Shown here piece after piece: positions 33,442-45,854 of a stretch of 64,000 nt of DNA (within the stretch, counting starts at the first letter, position 1; every line of letters starts with the position of its first letter). The DNA comes from Isoetes taiwanensis (lineage: Eukaryota; Streptophyta; Lycopodiopsida; Isoetales; Isoetaceae), in assembly GCA_021234155.1 (NCBI GenBank), contig JAJEKV010000014.1, positions 8,387,563-8,451,562 on the forward strand. Direction: 5' to 3'. The notes beneath the pieces were generated by a model that was given only the letters and a program-made list of their open reading frames with translations, did no database searches and was not told the origin of the DNA. Position numbers and translations under genes: made by a program.

Positions 33442-35947
33442 TGTTGAAGGTGTACCTGACAAACCTTCAACTTAGTGGTTGAGAACCTCCAGGTTGCTTG
33501 AGGCAACCAATCTGTGGCCAAATTCCTGCACAAATCAACTCAAACTAGCTTGTGAACAACCTGTCCCTAAACAAGAAAAAACTGTCTGCCAAAAATTATT
33601 TGCCAAATGAAGTGGGATGATTGGTTTTTGTTGGGAATAGTTGCAATCGATGCTAAAGGGAATCCAGGAGATGCTTACAAAAGTCAGAGGCAAGTGGTTG
33701 ACCAGAGCTAGGTGAAAAACAGCTTCCTGACTGGGTCAATTTTGGGTCAATAACCCTGGCAGAGAGCTAAAATTTGCAGATGAGAATTTATGAGGATATT
33801 TTTTAAATTTCTTTCTTTGACACTTTCAACCTAACCTAGAGGACACGTGCATCATGTAGAGACAACAGAAAGTATGCAATGATGTGTACAAATGCCATTT
33901 TTATGGATTTTTTGTGACAGTCTGTAACGGAGTTGAAGAAGAGGTTTTGGATTGTGGTTTTACACGACTTTTTAGCTTTTAAATGATGGAGTTGGCCTAC
34001 AAGAGATGAAAAACAAGCTCTAGATGATTAAAAACTAGTGTAAAACACTATTTGACTAGACCTTTCTTGGTTTTTTGAGGAGTTTATCACTGGCTTGATG
34101 ATGCAGTATTGAACAAGCACTCCAGGCTGAGATTTTAGTTAAAAGACAACTTATACAAACCATAGTTGCGCTTCTTGTTGAGATTCAAACACTGCTACAA
34201 CACAAGTTGAACCAGCAAGATTCGATCTTCAAAACATGATCTTCACCAACTTCAAATTTTCAGTCAAAGGAGCCTTCAAGAATTACAATGAGAGAATTTC
34301 CCAGTGATTTGACATGGAGAAATTCATAAAATGAAAGAAACAAAGGTAATACATATCTTCAAATGATAATAAAGGACTTTATTGCACCAGATCTTCAAGA
34401 AATCTGACACAAGGAGGCAGTACAGGGCAAGCAGAGGTCATTCCCAACAGTAGCATGTTGGATTAGATCACTCAAGGCGCCGGGGTGCTCGAAAAATTTC
34501 TGAAACCTCAATGACCTCTTAAATTTGACAATTTCCGGTCAGTTCTTGATAAGGCAGATCAGTTTTTGCCTCTTCCGCCTGTAAATCACTTCTTGATCTG
34601 CAAGTCAATCGGTTGTGGTGTAGTAATCATGTCCTCAAAGTGAAGCCCCCTTTTCGAATAATCCCCTTTATCGTGGCCTTGCTCTTGTCTGATACTAACA
34701 AATGAGTTTTCAACAATTTTTAGCGAGATTCTTGGCATCAAAGGGCTAAATCCGATCGGTTTAATCATGATTTGCCAGTTGGTTGGGCTAATTTTTCGGA
34801 TCTTGCCATGATTCTAGGGTTCTTCACGACAACGGATATATCCCACAGGCATTTGGCGATAAATAGGCTTGGTTCCACGCGGCTGAATATAGTTGGTTGG
34901 GGCGTGACATGGATTTTTGGGGGGTAATTTAAGCCAAATGTTAGCACAACTAGGGTAGGGCGCGCATCCCGAGAACCACTAAAACTAGGGCTAGATGTGG
35001 TCAAAATGAGAATCTTTGACCACCATTTTGCATGATTTTTCATGGGCTTTCAGATGGAAAAAACAAATTTTGAAAATAAGCAACTTCATTTTTGGGCCTT
35101 TTTTCCATGGTGTACAAGGACATGTGGCACATGGGTGATGACTAGGCAAATGCTGATGATGTGGCATGGTGAGGTGGAAGGCAAGGTGTCAAAGAAATTT
35201 TCCCTAGGTAAAATCTTGATGAAGTGTGACAAGGTGTGGGTGACACGTGTTGGGTGAGTTGGTGATGATGTGGATGATGTGTGCATGACTTTTGAAGGTG
35301 AGGTGGCACTAGATATTGATTTCTTTCGACTAGTCAACTTTGGGCCTTTGGGATTTGATTTTTGACCCATACTTTGGTCTTGAATTGGTCATGTAATGGA
35401 CTAGTAGAGCTTCTCTCCTCTTTCTTTCTCTTTTTTAGAGAGAGAGTGTGCTTCTAATGACTTGTCAAGTGCATAGTCATGGATTATGATGTGTGTGTGT
35501 GATGTACATGGTGCATATGTATGAAATATGCGGTGTGTGAGATTTTGCCCTAGGGAAAAAAACTTTGAGCCATGGACATGTGATGAATGAAATGAGGAAT
35601 GGGTATGAAGGATGAGTATAGATGTGAGCAATGCCTTCTTGAGCCAATATCTCTAAGATAGTGTGAAAATCTCAAAAGGTGGCAAGACAACATACTTCTT
35701 TTGGGGTCTTCCAATCTTTGACTAGGGGTCTTCTCTTTTTGACTTCCTTTCCAACCTTTGACTCAAGTCTTGCTTACTTTTGCTAACTTGAATGCTCCTT
35801 TGAATGTTCTCCATTGGTCTTCAACTTGGTGTAAAGATCTTCATACCTAAACAATGAGCTCCAAATAGAAATGCCTTGCAAATGTGTTTTGATCTTTTTG
35901 TGTTTTCTTGTGAAGTTGCTCTTACATGCTGCCACAAGGTGGCAGCA
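33442..35947 (-). repeat. 3' LTR of the gypsy element
   Basis: 2506 bp, starting TGTTGAAGG and ending GGTGGCAGCA on the plus strand. It matches 43333-45849 throughout with scattered differences. The terminal GCTGCCACAAGGTGGCAGC is itself an inverted repeat. Open frames inside it on both strands are shadows. Confidence 0.97.
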
Positions 35948-36548
35948 TCATGCTAAACAAACAGAGGGAGTGTGGAGTGGAGATGGTGTTCTTCACATGA
36001 GCTTGCCAATGTGGTAGAATGGTTGGCAGCAGTCAGGGAGGAGACTTGTGTGCATGGGGAGCAAGGGTGGTGGAAGAAAGCTGTTTGAGTGTTCAAATGA
36101 ATATGAATGAATCAAGTGATGAACCTGCATGACAGAATGATAAATCTGTTAGTACTATGACTGCCATATGGAGGTGTGGTGGCAGTCTTTGACCTGGTTT
36201 TGAATGAAAATGGAGATGGGGGAAGGGCTTGTAATGGATTTTGGCCAACTTTGAGCAGATTATGTGCTTGTGAGTGTTTTGAAGGGTGGACCTGCATGGT
36301 AATGTGTGTGACCTGCCATTGGTTTAAGCATGTTTGAAGCTCCTTTTGCTGCTTTTGCTGAGGACTAAACATGATTAGGAAGTAAGGAAAGTGTTGTTTG
36401 CATAAAAAAGTAAATCTAGGCATAGTTAAATATGATCTAACCTACAACTACCTAGTTTCTGCAAGCAGGACTATTCAAATAGGCTTAAGGCAACATGCTG
36501 TTGCCAGTACCTCTTTAAATGAAGGATATTGAAAGGATTTGGCAGTTC
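35948..36548 (-). other. gypsy 3' untranslated region between integrase and 3' LTR
   Basis: Element sequence without recognised coding function. An obvious purine-rich priming tract directly next to the LTR is not visible on the minus strand. Confidence 0.5.
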
Positions 36549-37691
36549 CTAGCCATCAGTGAGATCCATGAGCCAATAAGACTCCTTGCCAGCCTCACCA
36601 ATGATCTCATAGGGTCCTTCCCACAAATTCTCAAACTTCCCTGCAACTTTCTCTCTGGCCTTGTTCCATTTCAGCACGAGTTCTCCTATCTTCATGATAC
36701 CTTGTAATTTGTGAGCAGCTTTGAATGCTGCCACATCCTTAGCCTTTTTCAGCAAGACTGCATTTTCAGCATCATACCTGTGCTCCTCAAGTTGCATCAA
36801 CCTAATAAACCTGTCTTGCAGAGCATCTTCCATTTTGAGGTTAATAATATGTGCCATTCTTAAAGAAGGCAACTCTAACTCTATAGGTAAGACAGCTTCA
36901 ATGCCATAAACCAAACTAAATGGGGTATGCTTGGTGGCATGCTTTATAGTAGTTCTGTAGGCCCATAATGCATCAGTTAATCTCAAATGCCAGTCTTTCT
37001 TGGATATGCTTACTGTTTTTTGCAGAATAAGTACCTTGTTTGTTGACTCTGCCTGACCATTTCCTTGGGGATAATATACTGAACTCTTTGTGTGTTTGAT
37101 CTTGAGGGTGCAGAGTAGCTGCTCAATCACTTCATTGACAAATTGTGAACCTCTATCTGATATTAGCTTCAAGGGGATGCCAAATCTGGCACAGATATTT
37201 TCATGAAGAAATCTGGCTGTTGTTAGGGCATTTGCTTGTCTCAATGGCACTGCTTCTGCCCATTTTGTGAAATAATCTGTGGCTACCAGTATAAACTCAT
37301 GCTGAGCAGAAGAAGAAGGATCTATAGGCCCTATAAAGTCCAATCCCCAGACTTGAAAGGGTCCTGGAGATATTATGGCTGTCAGTGGAGCAGGCTCTTT
37401 CCAAAGATCTGGCATTTGTGGCAACTTCTAATGTTTTCAGCAGTCTTTGAAGATTGAAGGCCAATAGTAACCTGACCTGAGTATCTTCTTGGCAGTTGTG
37501 TCTGCAGCAAAGTGACCTCCACATACACCCTCATGACAGGCCTTTAACATCAATTTTGCCTCAAACTTGTCCACACACCTTAGCAAGACACCTTCTTTGT
37601 TTACCCTGCATAAAACATCACCAATTAGCCTAAATTTCTTGACCTTGTCCTTGAATCTCCTGTTTTGGCTCGGGCTCTGATTCTTTGGCAA
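36549..37691 (-). pseudogene. gypsy integrase (HHCC zinc domain and DDE core)
   Basis: Two adjoining minus-strand frames. 37437-37691 carries LRCVDKFEAKLMLKACHEG and GGHFAADTTAKKILRSGYYW, the HH part of the HHCC zinc domain. A stop and a frame change separate it from 36549-37424, which has VWGLDFIGPID (first Asp), KLISDRGSQFVNE (second Asp) and GNGQAESTNKVL (Glu), all catalytic residues present. The C-terminal part ends ENLWEGPYEIIGEAG with no chromodomain. It would catalyse cDNA insertion. The core is intact but the domain as a whole is broken by the stop. Confidence 0.92.
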
Positions 37692-37727
37692 CTCTCCTTT
37701 TTTAAGGTACTCCCTAATTGCCTGTTG

Positions 37728-37990
37728 TCAGTCCTCCTCCTCAAGTAGGTTAATTGTAGCCTCCATGTGAGTGCTATCTAGATCCTCCAAGTCTTCATAC
37801 TTAAACAAAACAGCAGTAAGATAAGAGCTAGGATCCTTAGATTTGAGAGTTACCTGAATGTCTATACCATAATCTTGCACTCTGCAAGCCCACCTGCATA
37901 GTTTGGCTTTTTGTGGCTTCTTTGCAAAGAGTAAGGGCAGTGGATTTTGCTTCATGTACACTTGAGTCTTGCTACTTTGGATCAGGTGTC
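37728..37990 (-). pseudogene. gypsy RNase H, C-terminal remnant
   Basis: QNPLPLLFAKKPQKAKLCRW, then ACRVQDYGIDIQV and LKSKDPSSYLTAVL correspond to the end of a gypsy RNase H (the usual RWALxLQEYDFEI ... ADALSR block). It lies directly after RT, where the element's own RNase H is expected, but is cut off from RT by a stop at about 37992. Confidence 0.75.
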
Positions 37991-37991
37991 C

Positions 37992-39730
37992 CTATTTATC
38001 AAATAAATACATCAAAGCTGCTGCACTCTTCTCAAGCCTAGCATACCTCATTTCAGTATCAGACCATATTTTGCTGGAGAAAGTTACAATGTCATCCCCC
38101 TGCATTAAGGCAAGGCCTACAACCTTTTTGGTTACACTCAGGTAGGCTTGGAAGGGCTCAGACATGTTTGGTGGCTTAAGCAAGGTTGATTTGCAAATGG
38201 CCTCAATGATTGCTTCAAAGGAAGCTTGGCATGCTTCTGTCCAATCTACAGGTATGAACTTGCTTTCCTTTTTTGAGAACTTCTTTCCCTTGGTCAAGTT
38301 TGTAATGGGATGAACTGTGTGAGAGAAATGTGGCACATACATCCTTAAGAAGATTGTCATGCCTAGAAAGCTCTTAACTTGTTTGATAGTCTTGGGTGGT
38401 GTTAAGTTTCTAAGAGCTTGGATCTTGCTTTCTGCCACCTGAATCCCCTGATTTGAGACCTCATGTCCAAGTAGATTCCCTTTTGAGCAATAGAAGACGC
38501 ATTTCTTAGGGTTTAAACCCACTCCTCCTTTGCTGCACAAAGAACAGAGTTGTGGGAGATAAGTCATGTGATCTTCTAGCTTGGTATTGACACAAAGATC
38601 ATCCAGATAAACTCTGAACAACTTAGGATCCATATCCTTGAAAATGGTCATTGCTCTTTGAAATGTGGCAGATGCATTCATAAGCCCAAAGGGCATTCTC
38701 TTCATGGCAAAAGTTCCCCATGGTGTGACAAAAGATGTCTTGGCTTGATCTTCTTCCTTGATACTAATCTGGTTAAAACCTGAGAAACCATCCAAAAAGG
38801 AGTATACCTTCTTTCCTACAACTGCCTGCAATACTTCCTCAAGAAAAGGCAGAGGATAGCAGTCCTTTATTGTTGCCTTGTTCAAATCCCTGTAATGAAT
38901 GCATATCCTTATGGTTTTGTTCTTCTTTTCAACTGGTACAATGCAAGATAGCCAGTCAGGGTTAATTATCTCCTTTATAACTCCAGCATCTTTCATTTTG
39001 AAGAGTTCTTCCCTAATAAGATCTAACAAAGAACTGTTAATTCTTCTAAGTTTTTGCACAACTGGTTTTGATTTTTCTTTTATCTTGATCTCAAACTCAC
39101 AAACACTCTTATCAACTCCTAACAGTTCCTTATAATCCCAACCAAAAACATCATTCCAAGTGTCAAAGAAACTTACAAATGCTTCCCTTTCCTCTTCTTT
39201 GAACATGTCTCCTACATATAAGACTCTATCTTCATTGTTTTTTCTTACCTTGATTTCCTTTGCCTCTTTTTCAGAGCTGGCATTGATTACCAAGATTGGA
39301 TAGAGTTGCTGAAGCTCCTCATCTTCCAGATCTTCCTCCTTGATGGCTCCCTCAGCCAGATGCTCCATTAGTACATCTCTGCATAGGGAATCTGCCTCAG
39401 AGTTAAGCTCTCTAGGTATGTGCTGCAGTTCCCATGTTGTGAACTTTGCTAGTGCCTCCAATGCTTGATCTTTGAGCTTCACCATTTCTTCATGCTTTGC
39501 CTGATATTTCCCTTCAATCTGCCTGCATATGAGTTGTGAATCTCCAAAGATAACAAGGTTAGTGACACCCAAATGATTAGCCTCTTGAAGACCTGCAATT
39601 AGTGCCTTATATTCTGCCATGTTTGAAGTTAGATTCTAATAGATCCTCCCTACTTTGGCTAGCAACCTGTTGTCTTTGTCTTTTATGATTGCAGCAGATG
39701 AAGCAATGCTTAGCCTTTTTGATACACCCC
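37992..39730 (-). pseudogene. gypsy pol: RNase H-like domain followed by reverse transcriptase
   Basis: Long frame of 542 aa (37992-39620). Its first part is a second RNase H-like domain: EYKALIAGLQEANHLGV, NLVIFGDSQLI (with Asp), and HIPRELNSEADSL (with Asp). The upstream strand of this domain (SIASSAAIIKDKDNRLLAKV) is readable to about 39730, after one stop at about 39636. Then comes RT: VIKEIINPDWLSCIVPV, ICIHYRDLNKATIKD, FLDGFSGFNQISI, KRMPFGLMNASATFQRAM, RVYLDDLCV with the YLDD catalytic pair, and SKIQALRNLTPPKTIKQVK. An RNase H of this plant/archaeal type placed upstream of RT is not the order I know for Tat elements, where it follows RT. The frame differs by one from the gag-protease frame. 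Confidence 0.9.
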
Positions 39731-41053
39731 CATTTGAATGAAGTGGTAAGACTCATACTCACCTAGTTTGTTGAAAAGTGTAACAGTCCTTCTGCCATCC
39801 GAGATGGTGCACTCTCCTTTTGACCAAACTGGCCTTGCATCCACAGTTGATAGCCATCTTCTTCCTAATAATAAGTCATAAATTTCTGACCTTTCATTAG
39901 CTCCCTCAAATGCTACCACAACAAAATTAGCAGCTACCTTGATTCCTTCAATATCAATTGCTACATCACTTACCATGCCTACAGGATTGATTCTTGAGTT
40001 GGAGAAAGATTTTAGGATCATAGGGGCCTTTTTATCCACCTCCAACCCACTTCGTTTCATAATATGATGTGGCATGACATTCAAAGGTGATCCCCCATCT
40101 AATAATACCTTGTTTAGGGTCTGATTACCAATTCTTGTTGTGCAGGTGAAGGCACCAGGATCATGCTCCTCTTGTCTTAGCATTTGCTCGACTATATGGT
40201 TAGTAAAAACCACTTGCTCTTCTCTGGTGAGGTTTGCCTGCTCTTCTTTAGACATATCTACAACCTTTTCTCTATAAGAAGGAGCAATTCTTAGCAAAGT
40301 CAACAGATCTACACTTACTTTGGCATTTTTGAGCAGATACTCAAACTCATCACTATCCTTTTTTAGAAATCTTTGGTGAGGAGGAGGAGGTACAACCTGA
40401 TTATCAATTTGCTTTAGTTTCTGCACCTCTTGTCCATGAGACTCAAATTCTACTTCTTTGCCTTTGGCATTTGGGGCTCCCCTTGTGTGCACAGCCATGA
40501 TCTCTTCTTCTTTTTGAAAGCTTTCACCCTCAAAGTGCAATGAATTGCTTTCTTCCTGCAAATATCTGATGGAAGCACTAGGCTCAGGTCTTGGAAAACA
40601 TCTTTCATCCTGCAAAAACTTGACAGATGCACTTGGCTCAACAGCCTTAGCCTCCTCTTGCCTAGCAAAATATTCCTTAACACTACATTTATCTTCATAG
40701 TGTCCTATAGATTTGCAGAAAGTACAAAGAGGGCATTCCTTACCATAATGCCCTTTCTTACCACATTTTAGACATGTCCTATACCAGCAATAATCTGAAG
40801 AATGGGTGTTCCTGGTGCAGTGAGCACAGGCTGGGTAAACTCTCCTTTCTAGTTGGCTGGCCTTCATTTCCATGAGTTGTTTGGTCACCTAAGCCAAGGC
40901 CTCCGTGACTTTGTTGAGATCTGCTCTCATGTCTGACTCAGAACAGTTTGCATCATCAGTCTTAGTTTTTTTCTTCTCCTTTTGAATGGCATAGACAGGC
41001 ACAGGGGCAGATCCTATGTATTCTTGATTATAATCAGGGAAAAAAGGGTCATT
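39710..41053 (-). pseudogene. gypsy gag C-terminal part and protease
   Basis: Open frame of 392 aa from 40888 to 39710. The coding sense extends up to 41053 past one TAG at about 40890. It has two cysteine-rich knuckles, CAHC...CWY and CLKCGKKGHYGKECPLC, for RNA binding. The retroviral protease follows, with NKVLLDGGSPLNVMPHHIMK; LLDGGS replaces the usual LxDxGA/S core, which is common in plant gypsy elements. YDLLLGRRWLSTVDARPVW is the C-terminal protease block. At its upstream edge it is separated from the rest of gag by a poly(A)-tailed insertion. Confidence 0.88.
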
Positions 41054-42580
41054 AGAAAAATGAGATTGGTCGACCTAACCCTAGGCGCACAGTAGGGCGG
41101 CGGCGGCGGCCGCCCGTTGCTTGGACTCCTCTTGCTCGTGTTCGATGCTGGAAGAGCAGCTCAGATTGCTGCTATTGCTGGGTCATCGGTTCCTTAGGTG
41201 TATCAAGATCTCTGCTTTCCGGTCTGCCATGGATTTCGTGCAACAGGTTCATTCTGCCAAGGTAAATGCCGCAACCACTGGTGAAGATATTTTTTGTATG
41301 AGATTTGGATCAGGTCAGTAGAGATTTTATGTATTTTCTAAGTGATTCGGGTTGAGCACCAGCTAGTCTAACAGATAGCTTTTGATGAAACTGCTGTTAG
41401 AGCCTTAAGGGCAGATTTCAGTAATATTTTTCAGTTTTGGACAGTGTCTATACTTGTTAGTTTGTTGGATTAATGACAATGCTCCAAAGCTTCTGTGTTG
41501 TTTGCTGAGATAAGCTTGTAAGGGTATAGCATCACCCCATCTCCATCCCAGCTGGCGAGGATGTCATGGTGACCCGTCTGAGGCTGATTGGTAAAGCAAG
41601 AAATACGGTGACCGGGGAGACACGTGTCTCTTGTGGCTGCAACACATTTACTATTTAAATGGTAATGTCTTCAAATCTTTGAGGGTGTGCCGGGGAGGCG
41701 GTATTATTTAAACGGATATTTTGTCCCTTTGCAACTCCTATTTGTCATGACGGGCAGCCATGGATCCGTGGGGGCTGCATGGCTAGGAGGCGGCGTATGG
41801 TAATGCTCTCTAGGAATGAAAGAGGCATTCTCCTGTAGTACCTATGATTGCAGGAAATGTGAGTAACTTCCCTTTGTTTTGTTCAAGGAATAGGGCCACG
41901 ATGCGTAGTACTTCTCTTGCAAGGAAGAGGTTGAAGGCATTTTTTGCAAAAGTGAAGTGGTGGGTGCTTGGGTTTGATGTACGCGTCCTTTGAGAACCAC
42001 TCGTAGTATCTCATTTATGAGAAGATGGAGAGAGTTAAGCCTTTAGTAACGTAATGTATTTTTTGCTTTAATCTTTGGGGCATGCTTCAAGCTAGCGAGT
42101 GAATGTCTTGATGGAAAGGGTTTACATCTCCTATAGTATTATGGATGGGAGAAGAGAGTGAACTTTTAAGAGTGCACTTCTAGTCAAGTTATCCATCTTT
42201 GAAAAATCTATGCTTCGAGGGAATATATTTAGGAGTATGCTTCATAGTCTGGATGCATGTTTCTAGTAGGGCTCCACTAATGTAGCGGACTTCCCATAGT
42301 ACTTGATATGGTTGGAAGAGGACCAAGTCCCTTAGTACTGGATGAGACGAGAGAAGAGGCTTATATCCTCTTGTAAATGATAGGGAAGAGGTTGAAGGTG
42401 CTTCAATCAGAGTACACAGACATTATTGTATGGTGCTTTCTTAGCCTGACAGCTGCTTTTTTATGAAACTGATGCTTCCTATCTGGTGACCATGTGCTAC
42501 TTCTTCCTATAAGGCCATTTGGGCCACTATGTAATAAGGTCTTGGACCACTTTTTATTAATAGAAAATCATACCTTCGTA

Positions 42581-42610
<30 letters not shown>
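41054..42610 (+). mobile_element. poly(A)-tailed retroposed insertion in gag
   Basis: About 1.56 kb lying opposite to the gypsy genes. It ends in a run of A (about 42585-42616) and is bounded by a duplicated AAAAAAGGGTCATT (41040-41053 and about 42611-42624). Removing it restores the gag frame. The 5' end has a GC-rich (GGC)n tract at about 41095-41112. It has no long coding frame; the one at 41121-41321 is not recognised. This is a product of LINE-type target-primed reverse transcription: a truncated LINE, a SINE-like element or a retroposed non-coding transcript. Confidence 0.88.
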
Positions 42611-42617
<7 letters not shown>

Positions 42618-42619
<2 letters not shown>

Positions 42620-43296
42620 TCATTTGAAGCTTGCAGGTCATCAGGGAGGTAGGCCAACATTTCAGATGCTTCAATGGATCTCGTGAAAGCTTTGTGTATG
42701 GTGTCAAAACCTTCTTGCCTCTGCAGCTTCAACATTTTTCTGTAGACTCGAGGTCTGTTGCTTAATCCCCTAATAAAAGAGGCAACCAAATGTAAAGTGT
42801 GGTTAGGTACCTTGTGCACTTGGCATTTGGTGAGAGAGCAATTAAACCTCTCACCATATTGGTGAATTGTTTCATCATTTTTGATGTGAAAGTTCTGCAG
42901 CTCAAAGACTAGATCTTGTGGCTCAAGAAGCTTTCGAAACCTGGCCAAGAATTTCTTGACAATTTCCTCCCAAGTGTTAGCACCATCACTAATCACATAC
43001 TCTAACCAAGCTCTAACTTCCTCATTCTTAAAGCATTTCTTAAATTCAGCAAACTTACTCCCTTTCTTATAGCCACACTCTTGATAATATTCTTCAAAGG
43101 TCTTCAGAAAGTTATTGGCATTGATGCTTGGATCAAAAGTGGGGACAGGAGTAGGAATATTCAGCTCAAAATATGTGCAAGGCATGCCTGAACCATTTGG
43201 CAGTGTGACATGTGGTATTGATGATGATTCATGGTTTTCTGGTAATTCAGTATGTTCAACAGCATCAACAATTCTCCTGGGAGCCATGAGTTCCAA
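42618..43296 (-). pseudogene. gypsy gag, N-terminal capsid part
   Basis: Minus-strand frame beginning near MAPRRIVDAVEHTE and reading through the capsid region (FEEYYQECGYKKGSK, EVRAWLEYVISDGANTWEEI, FHIKNDETIHQYGERFN, HLVASFIRGLSNRPRVYRKM). Retrotransposon gag proteins form the particle in which reverse transcription occurs. The frame enters a run of phenylalanines, the reverse reading of the inserted poly(A) tract, so gag is interrupted after LPDDLQAS. Confidence 0.9.
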
Positions 43297-43311
43297 GATC
43301 CAGGTGATGTG

Positions 43312-43329
43312 ATCCCGGTAGGACCTCCA
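43312..43329 (-). other. primer-binding site of the gypsy element
   Basis: On the minus strand TGGAGGTCCTACCGGGAT begins 3 nt after the 5' LTR. It has the form expected for complementarity to a tRNA 3' end (TGG, seven acceptor bases, then ACCGGGAT of a T arm). I did not identify which tRNA. Confidence 0.75.
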
Positions 43330-43332
43330 AGA

Positions 43333-45849
43333 TGTTGAAGGTGTACCTGGAAAACCTTCAACTTAATGGTTGAGAACCTCCAGGTTGCTTGAGGCAACCA
43401 ATCTGTGGCCAAATCCCTGCACAAATCAACTCAAACTAGCTTGTGAACAACCTGTCCCTAAACAAGAAAAAACTGTCTGCCAAAAATTATTTGCCAAATG
43501 AAGTGGGATGATTGGTTTTTGTTGAGAATATCTGCAATCGATGCTAAAGGGAATCCAGAAGATGCTTACAAAAGTCAGAGGCAAGTGGTTGACCAGAGGT
43601 AGGTGAAAAACAGCTTCCTGACTGGGTCAATTTTGGGTCAATAACCTTGGCAGAGAGCTAAAATTTGCAGATGAGAATTTATGAGGATATTTTTTAAATT
43701 TCTTTCTTTGACACTTTCAACCTAACCTAGAGGACACGTGCATCATGTAGAGACAACAGAAAGTATGCAATGATGTGTACAAATGCCATTTTTATGGATT
43801 TTTTGTGACAGTCTGTAACGGAGTTGAAGAAGAGGTTTTGGATTGTGGTTTTACACGACTTTTTAGCTTTTAAATGATGGAGTTGGCCTACAAGAGATGA
43901 AAAACAAGCTCTAGATGATTAAAAACTAGTGTAAAACACTATTTGACTAGACCTTTCTTGGTTTTTTGAGGAGTTTATCACTGGCTTGATGATGCAGTAT
44001 TGAACAAGCACTCCAGGCTGAGATTTTAGTTAAAAGACAACTTATACAAACCATAGTTGCGCTTCTTGTTGAGATTCAAACACTGCTACAACACAAGTTG
44101 AACCAGCAAGATTCGATCTTCAAAACATGATCTTCACCAACTTCAAATTTTCAGTCAAAGGAGCCTTCAAGAATTACAATGAGAGAATTTCCCAGTGATT
44201 TGACATGGAGAAATTCATAAAATGAAAGAAACAAATGTAATACATATCTTCAAATGATAATAAAGGACTTTATTGCACCAGATCTTCAAGAAATCTGACA
44301 CAAGGAGGCAATATAGGGCAAGCAGAGGTCATTCCCAACAGTAGCATGCTGGATTAGATCACTCAAGGCGCCAGGGTGCTCGAAAAATTTCTGAAACCTC
44401 AATGACCTCTTAAATTTGACAATTTCCGGTCAGTTCTTGATAAGGCAGATCGGTTTTTGCCTCTTCCGCCTGTAATTCACTTCTTGATCTGCAAGTCAAT
44501 CGGTTGTGGTGTAGTAATCATGATTTCTTCCTCAAAGTGAAGCCCCCTTTTCGAATAATCCCCTTTATCGTGGTCTTGCTCTTGTCTGATACTAACAAAT
44601 GAGTTTTCAACAATTTTTAGCGAGATTCTTGGCATCAAAGGGCTAAATCCGGCCGGTTTAATCATGATTTGCCAGTTGGTTGGGCTAATTTTTCGGATCT
44701 TGCCATGATTCTAGGGTTCTTCACGACAACGGATATATCCCACAGGCATTTGGCGATAAATAGGCTTGGTTCCACGCGGCTGAATATGGTTGGTTGGGGC
44801 GTGACATGGATTTTTGGGGGGTAATTTAAGCCAAATGTTAGCACAACTAGGGTAGGGCGCGCATCCCGAGAACCACTAAAACTAGGGCTAGATGTGGTCA
44901 AAATGAGAATCTTTGACCACCATTTTGCATGATTTTTCATGGGCTTTCAGATGGAAAAAACAAATTTTGAAAATAAGCAACTTCATTTTTGGGCCTTTTT
45001 TCCATGGTGTACAAGGACATGTGGCACATGGGTGATGACTAGGCAAATGGTGATGATGTGGCATGGTGAGGTGGAAGGCAAGGTGTCAAAGAAATTTTTC
45101 CCTAGGTAAAATCTTGATGAAGTGTGACAAGGTGTGGGTGACACGTGTTGGGTGAGTTGGTGATGATGTGGATGATGTGTGCATGACTTTTGAAGGTGAG
45201 GTGGCACTAGATATTGATTTCTTTCGACTAGTCAACTTTGGGCCTTTGGGATTTGATTTTTGACCCATACTTTGGTCTTGAATTGGTCATGTAATGGACT
45301 AGTGGAGCTTCTCTCCTCTTTCTTTCTCTTTTTTAGAGAGAGAGAGTGTGCTTCTAATGACTTGTCAAGTGCGTGGTCATGGATTATGATGTGTGTGTGA
45401 TGTACATGGTGCATATGTATGAAATATGTGGTGTGTGAGATTTTGCCCTAGGGAAAAAAACTTTGAGCCATGGACATGTGATGAATGAAATGAGGAATGG
45501 GTATGAAGAATGAGTATAGATGTGAGCAATGCCTTCTTGAGCCAATATCTCTAAGATAGTGTGAAAATCTCAAAAGGTGGCAAGACAACATACTTCTTTT
45601 GGGATCTTCCAATCTTTGACTAAGGGTCTTCTCTTTTTGACTTCCTTTCCAACCTTTGACTCAAGTCTTGCTTACTTTTGCTAACTTGAATGCTCCTTTG
45701 AATGTTCTCCATTGGTCTTCAACTTGGTGTAAAGATTTGTCTTCATACCTAAACAATGAGCTCCAAATAGAAATGCCTTGCAAATGTGTTTTGATCCTTT
45801 TGTGTTTTCTTGTGAAGTTGCTCTTACATGCTGCCACAAGGTGGCAGCA
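43333..45849 (-). repeat. 5' LTR of the gypsy element
   Basis: 2517 bp, partner of 33442-35947, with the same TG...CA ends. The promoter of the element should lie here and face away from the ThrRS gene at 46608. Confidence 0.97.
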
Positions 45850-45854
45850 GATAT

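Larger units (their letters stand above)
33442..45849 (-). mobile_element. long-LTR Ty3/gypsy retrotransposon (non-chromoviral, Tat/Athila-like)
   Basis: Full-length element of 12,408 bp in minus orientation. Its LTRs of 2506 and 2517 bp are nearly identical, with TG...CA ends and 5-bp target duplications GATAT on both sides. The primer-binding site lies 3 nt from the 5' LTR. Domain order on the minus strand is gag, CCHC knuckle, protease, an RNase H-like domain, RT, RNase H remnant, HHCC-DDE integrase. There is no chromodomain. Near-identical LTRs point to a recent insertion, although the frames already carry stops and gag holds a poly(A)-tailed insertion. Confidence 0.95.

Noticed and set aside
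34586-35631. Open frames inside the gypsy LTRs, repeated at 44477-45414
   Set aside because: LTR sequence, duplicated because the LTRs are duplicated; no protein family is recognised.
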